Below are positions 53,092 through 60,889 of a DNA stretch of 64,000 nucleotides, in pieces; within the stretch, counting starts at the first letter, position 1, and every line of letters starts with the position of its first letter. Where the stretch lies: positions 83,302-147,301 of the forward strand of contig NZ_LQPG01000039.1 of the NCBI RefSeq assembly GCF_002102265.1, written 5' to 3'. The notes under the pieces were generated by a model that did no database searches, had not been told where the DNA came from, and saw only the letters and a list, made by a program, of their open reading frames with translations. Origin of the DNA: Mycolicibacter longobardus. GTDB lineage: Bacteria > Actinomycetota > Actinomycetes > Mycobacteriales > Mycobacteriaceae. The position numbers and the translations under genes are program-made.

Positions 53092-53362
53092 GAGCGCACG
53101 GTAGCGCCCTGCGCTGGGCGAAATTGCTGCACGACACTCGCCTGCACCACCTTTCGGCGATAGTCGGGTGCGGTGCACGTCGCGGCGCTGAAACTGCGTC
53201 GACCGTGCGTACTGTGCTGAGCAGCACCACGGCGTGGAGGAGCGTCGAGTGCGGCGTCGATGACGGCCGACGCCTGGGGCCGAAGACAGGGAGGGCGTCG
53301 ACGGGGACCCGGTGGGACAACCGCCGAACGGTCGACGTGTCAAGGGAGGGGGCTTAAGACCG

Positions 53363-53650
53363 ATGGGGTTCTGGGATGAGATCCAGCAGGTGCTCGCCGC
53401 GGCGACGCAAGCGAAAACAGCCGACGAGCTGATTTCGGCCGTGCGCACCGGTCCCGACCAGGGGGCCGGCTCGGGCGATGCCTTCTTCGCCGGATCCGGT
53501 GGCGACGACCAGCTGATAGGAGCCGTGCGTGCCAGCGGCCACTGGGCGATCAGCAGGATCGAGTACGACTACTGGTGGAAAGCGGTGTCCAAGGTGGACG
53601 GCAGCGCGATCGAGTACATCGAAGGCGATGTGTACCGGAGGGCGGCGTGA
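53363..53650 (+). CDS. hypothetical protein, 95 aa
   Basis: ATG 53363 preceded by GGGAGGGGG. N-terminal helix GFWDEIQQVLAAATQAKTAD, a Gly/Asp-rich loop and a C-terminal aromatic strand pair (WAISRIEYDYWWKAVSKVDG). First of a chain of four tiny genes, the next two joined by GTGA overlaps. No family recognised. Confidence 0.65.
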   Translation: MGFWDEIQQVLAAATQAKTADELISAVRTGPDQGAGSGDAFFAGSGGDDQLIGAVRASGHWAISRIEYDYWWKAVSKVDGSAIEYIEGDVYRRAA

Positions 53651-53823
53651 AAGCGCAACGCGCGAAGCGCATCTGGCATGTTGCCGAACGAGGCGGATCT
53701 TTCTACGCGGAGAACCAGTTTGGCGGATTCAGGCAGTTCGATACCCGCGGCGATGGCGTCGCCGCGATCGAAGCCGATATCGCCCGATACGGCGACGAAT
53801 GGGCACCCGGAGCGCAGCCGTGA
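53647..53823 (+). CDS. hypothetical small protein, 58 aa
   Basis: GTG overlaps the previous TGA. Starts MKAQRAKRIWHVAERGGSFY and continues AENQFGGFRQFDTRGDGVAA; a basic first part then an acidic helix (AIEADIARYGDEW). The Phe-Tyr...Gly pattern resembles short beta-sheet DNA-binding or integrase arm-type proteins, but this is weak inference. Confidence 0.6.
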   Translation: MKAQRAKRIWHVAERGGSFYAENQFGGFRQFDTRGDGVAAIEADIARYGDEWAPGAQP

Positions 53824-54029
53824 CTACCGCCGGTGTCTCCACCCGCGAGACGTTCTGTCGCCAGTTCGAGGACATGAACACACAGATACGTGACAAGGGG
53901 GCTCTGCGGATCGACGTGGACAGCGCCGGTGAGGAATTCGCGTGGGTGGATGCCGACGTGATGGGGCCTGAGTTCATGGGCATCTACGAACGCATGGCGC
54001 AGACCGGCTACGCTCACGGATGGCTCTGA
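53820..54029 (+). CDS. hypothetical small protein, 69 aa
   Basis: GTG overlaps the previous stop. Starts MTTAGVSTRETFCRQFEDMN; acidic middle (IDVDSAGEEFAWVDADVMGP) and a helical end (FMGIYERMAQTGYAHGWL). No family recognised. Coupled to the two genes before it, suggesting a shared role. Confidence 0.6.
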   Translation: MTTAGVSTRETFCRQFEDMNTQIRDKGALRIDVDSAGEEFAWVDADVMGPEFMGIYERMAQTGYAHGWL

Positions 54030-54041
54030 GAGGACAGTTGC

Positions 54042-54311
54042 ATGACGATCACCACATACAGTCGCGGTGACTTCACGCTGACCGCAGACGATCACTGTGG
54101 ATCTGACCAAGTGACGCTCACGGTGACCCGCACCGCGCCGTTCACCGACGACGGGGTCCGGCGCCTCAACAACGAACTGGCCGACTACGGCGCCGAGCTG
54201 ATCGCAGGATCCGTCGCCGGGAGATACACGCTCTACGTCGGCAGCGAAGCCCTGGATTACGACCCCGGAACCGACGCCAGCGCCGTGCTGACCGCCACGG
54301 TGCCACGGTAG
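54042..54311 (+). CDS. hypothetical small beta-rich protein, 89 aa
   Basis: GAGAGGA upstream of ATG 54042. Strongly alternating sequence (ITTYSRGDFTLTADDHCGSD; QVTLTVTRTAPF) then a helix (DDGVRRLNNELADYGAELIA), a ferredoxin-like pattern. Function unknown. Fourth gene of the chain. Confidence 0.62.
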   Translation: MTITTYSRGDFTLTADDHCGSDQVTLTVTRTAPFTDDGVRRLNNELADYGAELIAGSVAGRYTLYVGSEALDYDPGTDASAVLTATVPR

Positions 54312-54334
54312 GAGACGCAGGAGGCAACAGGCAC

Positions 54335-54549
54335 ATGAGCAACATCGATCCGCAAGGGCAGGCCGTGGCCGCGCGCCTGGGACGTAACTATCGGGCCAAG
54401 CCGTAGACCTGGACGAGGGGATTCCGTTCGACATCTACCAACTCTTTGAGCAGGTGGCCGGCCGCGACTACTCCCGGAGCCAGGACGATCAGCTCACGAT
54501 CCTGGAATACGCGTCGGCCTTCGAGAAGGCCCAGGCGCCAGCCGGATAA
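54335..54549 (+). pseudogene. frameshifted small gene
   Basis: ATG 54335 (AGGAGG upstream) encodes MSNIDPQGQAVAARLGRNYR and meets TAG after 23 codons. In another frame, 54390-54549 encodes a good acidic helical chain (DLDEGIPFDIYQLFEQVAGR; DYSRSQDDQLTILEYASAFE) with no start of its own. The total is one base short of 72 codons, so one lost base near 54385-54403 explains both parts; a sequencing error or programmed frameshift is also possible. Confidence 0.5.
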
Positions 54550-54576
54550 CGGTGGCCGTGTCGGCCGGCCCCGCGA

Positions 54577-54604
54577 CCGGCTGGCGGCTTCGCCGCCGGG
54601 CCGG
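54577..54604. terminator. bidirectional hairpin between convergent genes
   Basis: CCGGC, T, GGCGGC, TTC loop, GCCGCC, GG, GCCGG: an 11-bp GC-rich stem between two converging genes. No T tract follows, as is common for mycobacterial terminators. On the minus strand the loop is GAA. Confidence 0.6.
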
Positions 54605-54641
54605 CCAGAGGAACCCCAGCCCGGCGGCCGGATCAGTACAC

Positions 54642-55055
54642 CTAGGCTTTGTCGACGGACTCGGGTGGCACCCCGAACGTGGGGCCGATCGCGTCGTAGA
54701 TGTCGTCGAGATTCACCCGCACCTGACGGCCGTCGGAGTGCACCGCGACACTGAAACCGCCGAGGTAGCGCAGCTTCTCATTGCCGACGTGGATGAATAC
54801 CGCGACCTCGCCGTCTTGGAGATGTTCGGCGATCACGTCCGGGACGAAGATCGGCAGGTCACAATCCTCGGAGTCCCAGTCGTAGCTTGACCAGTCGCCG
54901 CTCTCGCCGCCGTTGGCCAGAAGGGTGACGCGACCGGGTCCCTGCGCGTTGGCCTCGGGTATCACGGTGAACTCTGCGCCGACCGTCTCCTGTAGTGCCG
55001 CAATGTCTTTGACGGCGAAGGTGTTGGTGCGGCCAACTCCGGTGTAGGTAGCCAT
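54642..55055 (-). CDS. hypothetical protein behind leader copy 7, 137 aa
   Basis: Starts MATYTGVGRTNTFAVKDIAA, an Asp/Glu-rich middle (NGGESGDWSSYDWDSEDCDL) and a final region with RYLGGFSVAVHSDGRQVRVN and LDDIYDAIGPTFGVPPE. It looks like a phage-type small protein with the layout 'NtF.Vkd...l', which I have seen on actinobacterial plasmids, function unknown. AAGGGG lies 6 nt before the ATG inside the variant leader element. It is the only member of the leader family on the minus strand. Confidence 0.68.
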   Translation of the reverse strand: MATYTGVGRTNTFAVKDIAALQETVGAEFTVIPEANAQGPGRVTLLANGGESGDWSSYDWDSEDCDLPIFVPDVIAEHLQDGEVAVFIHVGNEKLRYLGGFSVAVHSDGRQVRVNLDDIYDAIGPTFGVPPESVDKA

Positions 55056-55090
55056 GCGATGCCCCTTCCTCGGGCTCATGCCTCGGCTGC
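55056..55090 (-). promoter_or_regulatory. leader element copy 7, variant
   Basis: On the minus strand 55090-55062 reads GCAGCCGAGG, CATGA, GCCCGAGGAAGGGG. It matches copy 3 except for T to C at position 2, and GGG changed to GAG or GAGG in both halves. The AAGGGG is 6 nt before the start codon. The CCGGG/CCCGG pairing of the other copies is lost. Confidence 0.65.
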
Positions 55091-55313
55091 GGGCCGGGGC
55101 GAATCGGTACCGGGATCAATGCGTCCCGATGTAGGCAATGGTATCGAGGGGGTCTGACAAGTTGTTGCTGCCGGAGGCGGCGCCGTCGATATGTGGGCAG
55201 GCCCAGCCTGAACCGGATGGCCGGCGCGGACCAGAGCAGCGGCGTGCGGTGGCGGTCTGCGCGATGCCCTCTCAACTGGTGGATATGTGCAGGTAGAGCG
55301 ATGAATCGGTGAC

Positions 55314-55415
55314 TTGTCGGTGGGTGTACTTAGAGTGTGGCGCATCGGGTCGGAACGGCTCGGTGAAGTGGCCCTGGTAAGTAGCCGGGGCAAGAGCCCG
55401 GGAAGGGGTTTTGTG
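55314..55415 (+). promoter_or_regulatory. leader element copy 2 with conserved promoter boxes
   Basis: TTGTCGGTGG at 55314, TAGAGT at 55331 (17 nt from first base to first base), a 44-nt leader, then the 28-nt core at 55381-55408 ending AAGGGG, 7 nt before ATG 55416. It drives the MoxR-type ATPase gene. Confidence 0.82.
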
Positions 55416-56534
55416 ATGGTGGATAAGGCGACGGCTGTGACGTTGATGGAAGCCTGCGGTCGGGCTGGTGTGCCCCTGCTTCTGCGGTCGGGTCCGGGCA
55501 TGGGTAAGTCGGCCCTGGTGCGTTCACTGGCCGAGGCATTGGACGTTGCGGTCGAGATCGTTTCGGGCGCTAACTCTGATCCCACCGATTTCGTTGGTAT
55601 GCCGTTCATTTCGCCCGAAGGCGATGGTGTGCGTACCGAGCCCAAGGCGTGGGCTAAGCGGTTGGTGGAGGCGGGCGCAGGAATCCTGCTGCTCGAAGAG
55701 TTGACGACCGTGCCGGAGTCGACGCAGGCGGCGATGCTGGCGGTCGCACTGGACAAGCAGGTGGGCGAGGACCTGCGACTGCCCGCCGATGTGTGGGTGT
55801 TCGCCGCGGCCAACCCTCCCGAGCTGTCGGCGGGCGGTTTCGAGCTGGCTGCGCCGATGGCAAACCGGTTCTGCCACGTGGACTACGCACCCACCGTTGA
55901 TGAGTGGGTTGAAGGCATGCTGACTGGCTGGGCGGCTGTCCCGGTGTCTCGGGCGGTTGTCCCGACCGAAGTGCACACCGCGGCGATCGTCGCGGCGGTG
56001 ACCGCCTTCGTGCAGTCCCGCCCCGGCCTGCTGCGGGCGTGCCCGGAAGGTGAGGCCGACGGGTTGGGTGGAGCCTGGCCGTCCGACCGTACCTGGGACA
56101 TGCTGGCTCGGGTCCTGGTGCGGCTGCGCAACGATGACACGGCGGCGGTGCAGTCCGCGGTGTTCGGTCTGATCGGCGCCAAGGCGGGACGGGAGTTCCT
56201 GGCCTGGCTGACGGCCCGCGATCTGCCCGATGCCGCCGCGGTGATCGCCGACCCGGCCATCGTGGACTGGGAGGGTGAGCGTCCCGACCGGCTGTGGGCG
56301 GTCCTCAACGGCGTTGCCACCCTGGCTGCCACGGCGGGCACGCAGGACGCCTGGCGGCGTGCCTGGGGGCCGCTGTCGGCCTGCGCTGGTGCTGGTCGTG
56401 CCGATGTGGCTGCCGCTGCGGCCAGGTCGCTGGCAAAGGTGCGCCCGAACGGGGCGAAAGTCCCGGCAACTGCACGGGTTTTCGTCCCGATCCTGACCGC
56501 TGCCGGTCTGATGGCCGGCGAGGACGCCGCGTAG
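55416..56534 (+). CDS. MoxR-type AAA+ ATPase, 372 aa
   Basis: Walker A SGPGMGKSALV (~residue 26), Walker B ILLLEEL (~90), sensor-1 VFAAANPPE (~131) and an Arg-containing region PMANRFCHVDY (~150) place it in the MoxR/AAA_5 group. These ATPases act as chaperones, usually with a VWA-domain partner, and such a partner is encoded next. The C-terminal ~150 aa is helical and specific to this element type. Leader copies 2 and 3 precede this gene and its partner separately, so the two can be set independently. Confidence 0.9.
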   Translation: MVDKATAVTLMEACGRAGVPLLLRSGPGMGKSALVRSLAEALDVAVEIVSGANSDPTDFVGMPFISPEGDGVRTEPKAWAKRLVEAGAGILLLEELTTVPESTQAAMLAVALDKQVGEDLRLPADVWVFAAANPPELSAGGFELAAPMANRFCHVDYAPTVDEWVEGMLTGWAAVPVSRAVVPTEVHTAAIVAAVTAFVQSRPGLLRACPEGEADGLGGAWPSDRTWDMLARVLVRLRNDDTAAVQSAVFGLIGAKAGREFLAWLTARDLPDAAAVIADPAIVDWEGERPDRLWAVLNGVATLAATAGTQDAWRRAWGPLSACAGAGRADVAAAAARSLAKVRPNGAKVPATARVFVPILTAAGLMAGEDAA

Positions 56535-56619
56535 GCGTTCTGCGTGGGGTGGGTGCTCGCCGCGGTGGTGGTACCCACCCCGCCCCGGTGGCGGTGCTCC
56601 CGCCGTTGGGGACGGGGGT

Positions 56620-56720
56620 TTGTCGGTGGGGGTGGTTAGTGTGTGGGGTATCGGGCCGAGCGGCTCGGTCGATGTGGCCCTGGCGGGTAGCCGGGGCATG
56701 AGCCCGGGAAGGGGATTGTT
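56620..56720 (+). promoter_or_regulatory. leader element copy 3 with conserved promoter boxes
   Basis: TTGTCGG at 56620, TAGTGT at 56637, a 44-nt leader containing the hairpin CCGAGC-G-GCTCGG, then core 56687-56714; AAGGGG is 6 nt before ATG 56721. The leader is very similar to copy 2, including GTGGCCCTGG just before the core. Confidence 0.82.
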
Positions 56721-58052
56721 ATGACGAATCAGGTGACGGTGCGGGAGTTGAGCGCCGATGAGCGCGGCGTGTACCACACGGCGAATCTGGTGGCATTCGA
56801 GGCCATGCCCTACTTCGCGGATGCGCTGTTCTCGGTAATCCCGGTCGCTGCAATAGGAATGGGTACGTTCGCGGTCGACAAGAATTGGCGTCTCTACCTG
56901 GACCCGGCTCGTCTGATCGGCAAAGGGGCGTGGTCGGTGCAGCAGGTCGCCGCGGCGCTGCTACATGAGGTCGGGCACCTGTTGCGGGTGCACGCCGACC
57001 GCGCTGCGGTCCTGGCGCAGCCGCTGGCGCACCTGGCGTGGAACTACGCTGCCGACGCCGAAATCAACGATGACCTGATCGACGCCGGGGTGGTTTTGCC
57101 GGTCGACCCGGTCACCCCGGCCGTGCTCGGCTGTGAGCCGGGAGGGTTCGCCGAGGACTACTACGCGGCGATCGCCGACGACTACCACGACGAGCCTGCC
57201 GTCGGTGGGGCCGGGAACGGTTCGCAGGCCGGTGGGGACGGGTCCGCGGGCGCTGGCGGTGACGGCGCGGCGGATAGCGGTGGCGAGTTCGGGTGCGGCT
57301 CGGGTTCGGGCTGTGAAGCCAACCCCGGCGAGCTGATTGCCGAAGATGCAATGGGTGGGCGTGCTGGAATCGATTCTGCCACGGCCGATCTGATCCGCGA
57401 GCAGGTCGCCGTCGCGGTGCGCGACCACGCCGAAGGCAAGGGCCGCGGCAGTGTTCCCGCTGGCGTGCAGCGGTGGGCTGACAAGGTGCTCACCCCGCCA
57501 GCTGTGCCGTGGCGCCGGGTGCTGCGGGTGGCGATCCGCCGCGCCATCGGCCAGGCCGCGGGACGCACCGACTACAGCATGGCCCGTCCGTCGCGGCGCT
57601 CCCGCGACGTACTGTTCCCGGGGCTGCGCGGCCCGAAGATTCGTGTCGCGGTCGTGGTGGACACGTCGGGATCGATGAGTGCGGGTGACCTGGCCGCGGC
57701 ACTGTCGGAAGTCCAAGGTGTGCTGCGGACGGCGGCGGTCGCCCGCGAGCACGTGACGGTCCTGACGGTCGACGCGGCCGCTGCCGCTCCGCAGCGGATC
57801 AGCCGGGTTCAGGACATTGCGTTGATCGGTGGCGGCGGGACCGATATGCGGGTCGGTATCGCCGCTGCAGAAGCGTTGCGGCCCGCGCCGCACGTGGTGG
57901 TGGTGCTCACCGATGGCGACAGCCCGTGGCCGGATGCGGCGGGCACAGCGAAGCTTGTCTGCGTCATCATCGGCAACGAGCGTGCCGCGACAGCGGTACC
58001 GGAGTTCGCCACCACGGTGACTATCCCCTCCCAAGCTGCGGCGGCCGCCTAA
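56721..58052 (+). CDS. metallopeptidase-like plus VWA-domain protein (DUF2201-type), 443 aa
   Basis: N-terminal zinc-peptidase-like domain with HEVGHLLRVH (HExxH, ~residue 82) and a downstream NYAADAEINDDLI helix. Then a Gly/Asp-rich linker (~160-200) and a C-terminal VWA-like domain with the MIDAS motif VVDTSGSMS (~313), then GGTDMRVGI and LTDGDSPWP. This architecture (DUF2201 N-terminal plus VWA-like) is the known partner of MoxR ATPases. The pair probably forms a remodelling machine loaded through the metal-ion site. Both catalytic motifs look intact. Confidence 0.9.
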   Translation: MTNQVTVRELSADERGVYHTANLVAFEAMPYFADALFSVIPVAAIGMGTFAVDKNWRLYLDPARLIGKGAWSVQQVAAALLHEVGHLLRVHADRAAVLAQPLAHLAWNYAADAEINDDLIDAGVVLPVDPVTPAVLGCEPGGFAEDYYAAIADDYHDEPAVGGAGNGSQAGGDGSAGAGGDGAADSGGEFGCGSGSGCEANPGELIAEDAMGGRAGIDSATADLIREQVAVAVRDHAEGKGRGSVPAGVQRWADKVLTPPAVPWRRVLRVAIRRAIGQAAGRTDYSMARPSRRSRDVLFPGLRGPKIRVAVVVDTSGSMSAGDLAAALSEVQGVLRTAAVAREHVTVLTVDAAAAAPQRISRVQDIALIGGGGTDMRVGIAAAEALRPAPHVVVVLTDGDSPWPDAAGTAKLVCVIIGNERAATAVPEFATTVTIPSQAAAAA

Positions 58053-58207
58053 GCGGCGGCCCCGCCATGCCGGTGGCCGGCCAGCGGCACACCACCACTG
58101 CCGGTGGCGGCCACCAACCTCCGACCTGCGGGCCGGGTGCGGGTTCTTCCCGGCCAGCACCCGGTTCGCAGGGCCGAGAGTGGGTCTGCGAGAAAGGAGG
58201 ACCAGCG

Positions 58208-58399
58208 ATGCGATACCACTTCGAGCCGGTTACCGAGGGGCCTGACCGCCATGCCGCCGGGGTGGTGCGCATCGTGGCACGCCGACATCATCGGGCCTCC
58301 ACGACAGGGATCGTCTACAAGGTTCGCAACGTAGACACCGGGAGGGCCGCAACGGCTTTGCCGGGTGAATTGGAGCCGATCGCAGACCTGAACCGCTGA
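58208..58399 (+). CDS. hypothetical small protein, 63 aa
   Basis: AAAGGAGG precedes ATG 58208 with good spacing, the strongest conventional ribosome binding site in this region, and it has no leader element. Starts MRYHFEPVTEGPDRHAAGVV, basic middle (RIVARRHHRASTTG), ends PIADLNR. Not recognised. Confidence 0.62.
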   Translation: MRYHFEPVTEGPDRHAAGVVRIVARRHHRASTTGIVYKVRNVDTGRAATALPGELEPIADLNR

Positions 58400-58465
58400 C
58401 GTAGCGGGCCGCCGGCGCGCATTGCCAACCTGGTGATGCGGCCCGCAGGTCGGTGTTCAAACGGG

Positions 58466-58571
58466 TTGTCGGTGGGTCGCGGTAGCGTGCGTGTTGTCAG
58501 GGCGAGGCAGTGCCTGACAGCAGGTGGAGTCCCGGTCGGTAGCCGGGAAGTGAGCCCGGGAAGGGGCGATT
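58466..58571 (+). promoter_or_regulatory. leader element copy 4 with conserved promoter boxes
   Basis: TTGTCGG at 58466, TAGCGT at 58483, a 50-nt leader containing the hairpin AGGCA-G-TGCCT inside longer TGTCAGG/CCTGACA arms, then core 58539-58566; AAGGGG is 5 nt before the GTG start. The leader sequence differs from copies 2 and 3 but keeps a hairpin at the same place. Confidence 0.82.
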
Positions 58572-58766
58572 GTGGTGGCACAAGATGGTGATGAGGTGGG
58601 CCGGTTGGCCGCGTATGCGGAGCGGGTGCTGGCCGGCACGGGTTTGACCGTGGCTGATGCGGACCCCGATGCGGTCGAAGGCGAGCTGCCGGTGTCAGGG
58701 TCGGCGGCCGCGGCGCTGCAGGACGGCTGGGATATGGCGCGTCGGGCTGGGCAGGTGGTCTTGTGA
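58572..58766 (+). CDS. hypothetical small acidic protein, 64 aa
   Basis: GTG start after leader copy 4. MVAQDGDEVGRLAAYAERVL then a second helix (AAALQDGWDMARRAGQVVL); acidic overall. The stop overlaps the next start (GTGA), so it is coupled to the 390-aa gene and may be its partner. Confidence 0.68.
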   Translation: MVAQDGDEVGRLAAYAERVLAGTGLTVADADPDAVEGELPVSGSAAAALQDGWDMARRAGQVVL

Positions 58767-59935
58767 CCGTCGAGTTCTACGACCTGGCTCAGCGGCTGTA
58801 TGCGGCGCGCTCTGGTCGGCCGGTCCTGCGGGTTGCCGACGCTCTGGTGGCCCTGTCGCCAAGTGCGGTGTTTGTCGAGGCTCGCCGCGGTGGTGACACG
58901 CTGACCGCGACGGTAGCCACCGCGACCAGCTCGGCGCGTACCGTGACCGGCGGTGCGAGCATCCTTTCGGCGTTGCATGGTGCCGGTGCGCGGTTCGGAC
59001 TTGAGTCCCCGTGTCAGGTGGTGGTGGCTGACGCGGCGGGGGTGTCACTGCTGGCCGGTGTTGCCCGCAAGCTGGCGGGCCACGGCGATCCGGTGGTGGC
59101 CGAGGCATCGGCGGTGATCGGGTGGTGGGCCGACCGGCTGGGCTACCCGGGCAGTGGCGCGGTGGTGGACGCGCTGGCGCAGTCGCGGCAACGGTTCGTC
59201 ACAGCTGGACTGCCGACCGATGAGCGGTCGGGGACATACTGGCGCAAGGTGTTCGGGGTCGGCGCCGGGGTGGCGGGCCTGGCCGGGTGGGCGCAGGCCG
59301 TGACGGCGGGAACGCCCGCCGAGGGCTTGGCAGTGATGGCCGAAGATGACGCCTACAGCTACGAGTCGGCTGGGCAGGCGTTCGGCAAGGGGCAGGATTG
59401 GACGGCTCCCGATGGTGCGCCGCGGGCCGCCCTTGGGCTGCGTCGTCGCTGTGATGCTGCGGAATTGTTTGAGTCGATCCTGTTGGAAGATCGGTTGTGG
59501 CGGCACCGTGCGGTGCACACCGGCAATGTGTCCGGTGGGCTTGTGGACTGGGGGGATCGCACTCGGTTCAGTGTGCAGTGTTCGCGGATGGATTCTCGGC
59601 TGCGTGAGGGCACCGCGGTGCGTGGCTGGGCGGGTGGAATCGACAGCTACGGCCGCGCAATGACGTTCGTGGGTGAGGTCATCACCGCCGAGGCCGTCGA
59701 AGGGGCGCTGGTGTTGACGGTCGCCGGGGTGCGGGCCGACTCTCGGCCACCGGTAGGGGGGTGGGTATCGCTGATGCCTGCGGCGCCCAACGTCTCGCGT
59801 GTGCGGTCGTCCCTGTTCACCTATCGCCGCTTGCTCACGGGCGGCGGGTCGTGGATCGCCTCGGGTAAACCGCCCACTCGCGCGCGGCGTGATGTGCCGT
59901 TGGACGTGCTGATCGCGGCGGCGGAAACCGAATGA
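58763..59935 (+). CDS. unknown protein, 390 aa
   Basis: I do not recognise a family. The first ~150 residues are Ala/Val-rich and alternating (VLRVADALVALSPSAVFVEA; LTATVATATSSARTVTGGAS). A central helical part follows (DERSGTYWRKVFGVGAGVAG), then a likely beta domain from ~270 (GDRTRFSVQCSRMDSRLREG; MTFVGEVITAEAVEGALVLT) resembling an OB or SH3-like fold. No Walker, nuclease or membrane motif. It is coupled to the 64-aa gene and placed between the MoxR-VWA pair and the helicase, all under leader elements, so it may be part of one machine. Confidence 0.7.
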   Translation: MTVEFYDLAQRLYAARSGRPVLRVADALVALSPSAVFVEARRGGDTLTATVATATSSARTVTGGASILSALHGAGARFGLESPCQVVVADAAGVSLLAGVARKLAGHGDPVVAEASAVIGWWADRLGYPGSGAVVDALAQSRQRFVTAGLPTDERSGTYWRKVFGVGAGVAGLAGWAQAVTAGTPAEGLAVMAEDDAYSYESAGQAFGKGQDWTAPDGAPRAALGLRRRCDAAELFESILLEDRLWRHRAVHTGNVSGGLVDWGDRTRFSVQCSRMDSRLREGTAVRGWAGGIDSYGRAMTFVGEVITAEAVEGALVLTVAGVRADSRPPVGGWVSLMPAAPNVSRVRSSLFTYRRLLTGGGSWIASGKPPTRARRDVPLDVLIAAAETE

Positions 59936-60091
59936 CGCGCACCCGGCCCTGGCCCTCCCGAACCCGGGGGGCCGGGGTCGGGTGCGAGTGGTTGCGGCGT
60001 GCCGATCGAGGGCGAAGTGGCCGGCGGTGGGTGTCGCAGCCGGGGTGCGGCGAGCCGCGTCCCTAGCCTCGAAAGGGGAGGGGGTTAGGCA

Positions 60092-60295
60092 GTGAAGGTG
60101 ACGAGGCGATCGCTTTTGACGGGGGTGGAACGCACGCTGGAGCTGGCGGTCACGGCCGAACAGCTGGAGGCGTGGAAGGCCGGGGGTGAGTTGATTCAAG
60201 ACGCGCTGCCCCACCTGACCGCCAGCGAACGGGAGTTTCTGGTGTCGGGAGTGACGCCCGACGAGTGGGCCGAGCACCTCAGCGAACCGATGTAG
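60092..60295 (+). CDS. phage-type small protein, 67 aa
   Basis: GTG after an AAAGGGGAGGGGG ribosome binding site. The sequence KVTRRSLLTGVERTLELAV, VTAEQLEAW, IQDALPHLTASEREFLVSGV and TPDEWAEHL matches a small conserved family found on phages and plasmids ('sllTG....leLpvt.eql..W..G..iQdalP.Lt..eREFl.sGitp.EW'). No function is established that I know of. Length is complete. Confidence 0.78.
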   Translation: MKVTRRSLLTGVERTLELAVTAEQLEAWKAGGELIQDALPHLTASEREFLVSGVTPDEWAEHLSEPM

Positions 60296-60375
60296 CTCTG
60301 GGCGGTGCAGCCGCGTTGTGCTCGGCGCGAGGTGTGAACGGGTAAATGGCGCGAATCGATGAATAGGGGTGTGCG

Positions 60376-60699
60376 GTGGGGTTTTTCAGCTCGGATTGTG
60401 AAGGGTGCGGGCATCCGCTGCTGTCGCAGATGGCGACGGAGACGGTCAACGCATGGATGAACTTGGGTGTGGCGATCAAACGTGACGGGTCGATCCTCAA
60501 GGGTGCCTATGACGGCTACGGCCAGCTTGGTAACTATGACTATGCGATCGAGGATGCGACGGTCTGGCATCAGGCCTGTTGGGCTGCGGCCGGCTCACCC
60601 ACCGACTACCGGGGTGAGTCCAAGCCTTCGGCAGACCAGGGCTGGTTCTTTGCTGACGGGACGCACGACATGACAGAACCCGCCTCCGCCGGGGGCTAG
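60376..60699 (+). CDS. phage-type small zinc-binding protein, 107 aa
   Basis: GTG start, MGFFSSDCEGCGHPLLSQMA: the 'GFFSsdC.gCghpll' opening is known from mycobacteriophage and actinobacterial mobile-element proteins and supplies a CxxC pair, perhaps joined by HQAC downstream. Acidic aromatic middle (GYGQLGNYDYAIEDATVWHQ). Function unknown. The ribosome binding site is weak (GGGGTG region). Confidence 0.72.
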   Translation: MGFFSSDCEGCGHPLLSQMATETVNAWMNLGVAIKRDGSILKGAYDGYGQLGNYDYAIEDATVWHQACWAAAGSPTDYRGESKPSADQGWFFADGTHDMTEPASAGG

Positions 60700-60778
60700 C
60701 GGAACATCCCGCTGGCCGTACCGGTCTCGCGCCGCTGTGCAGGGCGCCGCGGCCCACGCAATCGGCCGCCGACGGAAC

Positions 60779-60889
60779 TTGTCGGTGGCCGGTTGTAGTG
60801 TGGCTGACATCAGGTAGAACAACCTGGAAGTGTGTTTCACACCCGGTCTGTAGCCGGGGTGGGAGCCCGGGAAGGGGCAGTGGGAACAG
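60779..60889 (+). promoter_or_regulatory. leader element copy 5 with conserved promoter boxes
   Basis: TTGTCGG at 60779, TAGTGT at 60796, a 48-nt leader with two hairpins (CAGGT/ACCTG and GTGTG-TTT-CACAC), then core 60850-60877; AAGGGG is 12 nt before ATG 60890, the longest spacing in the family. Confidence 0.82.
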
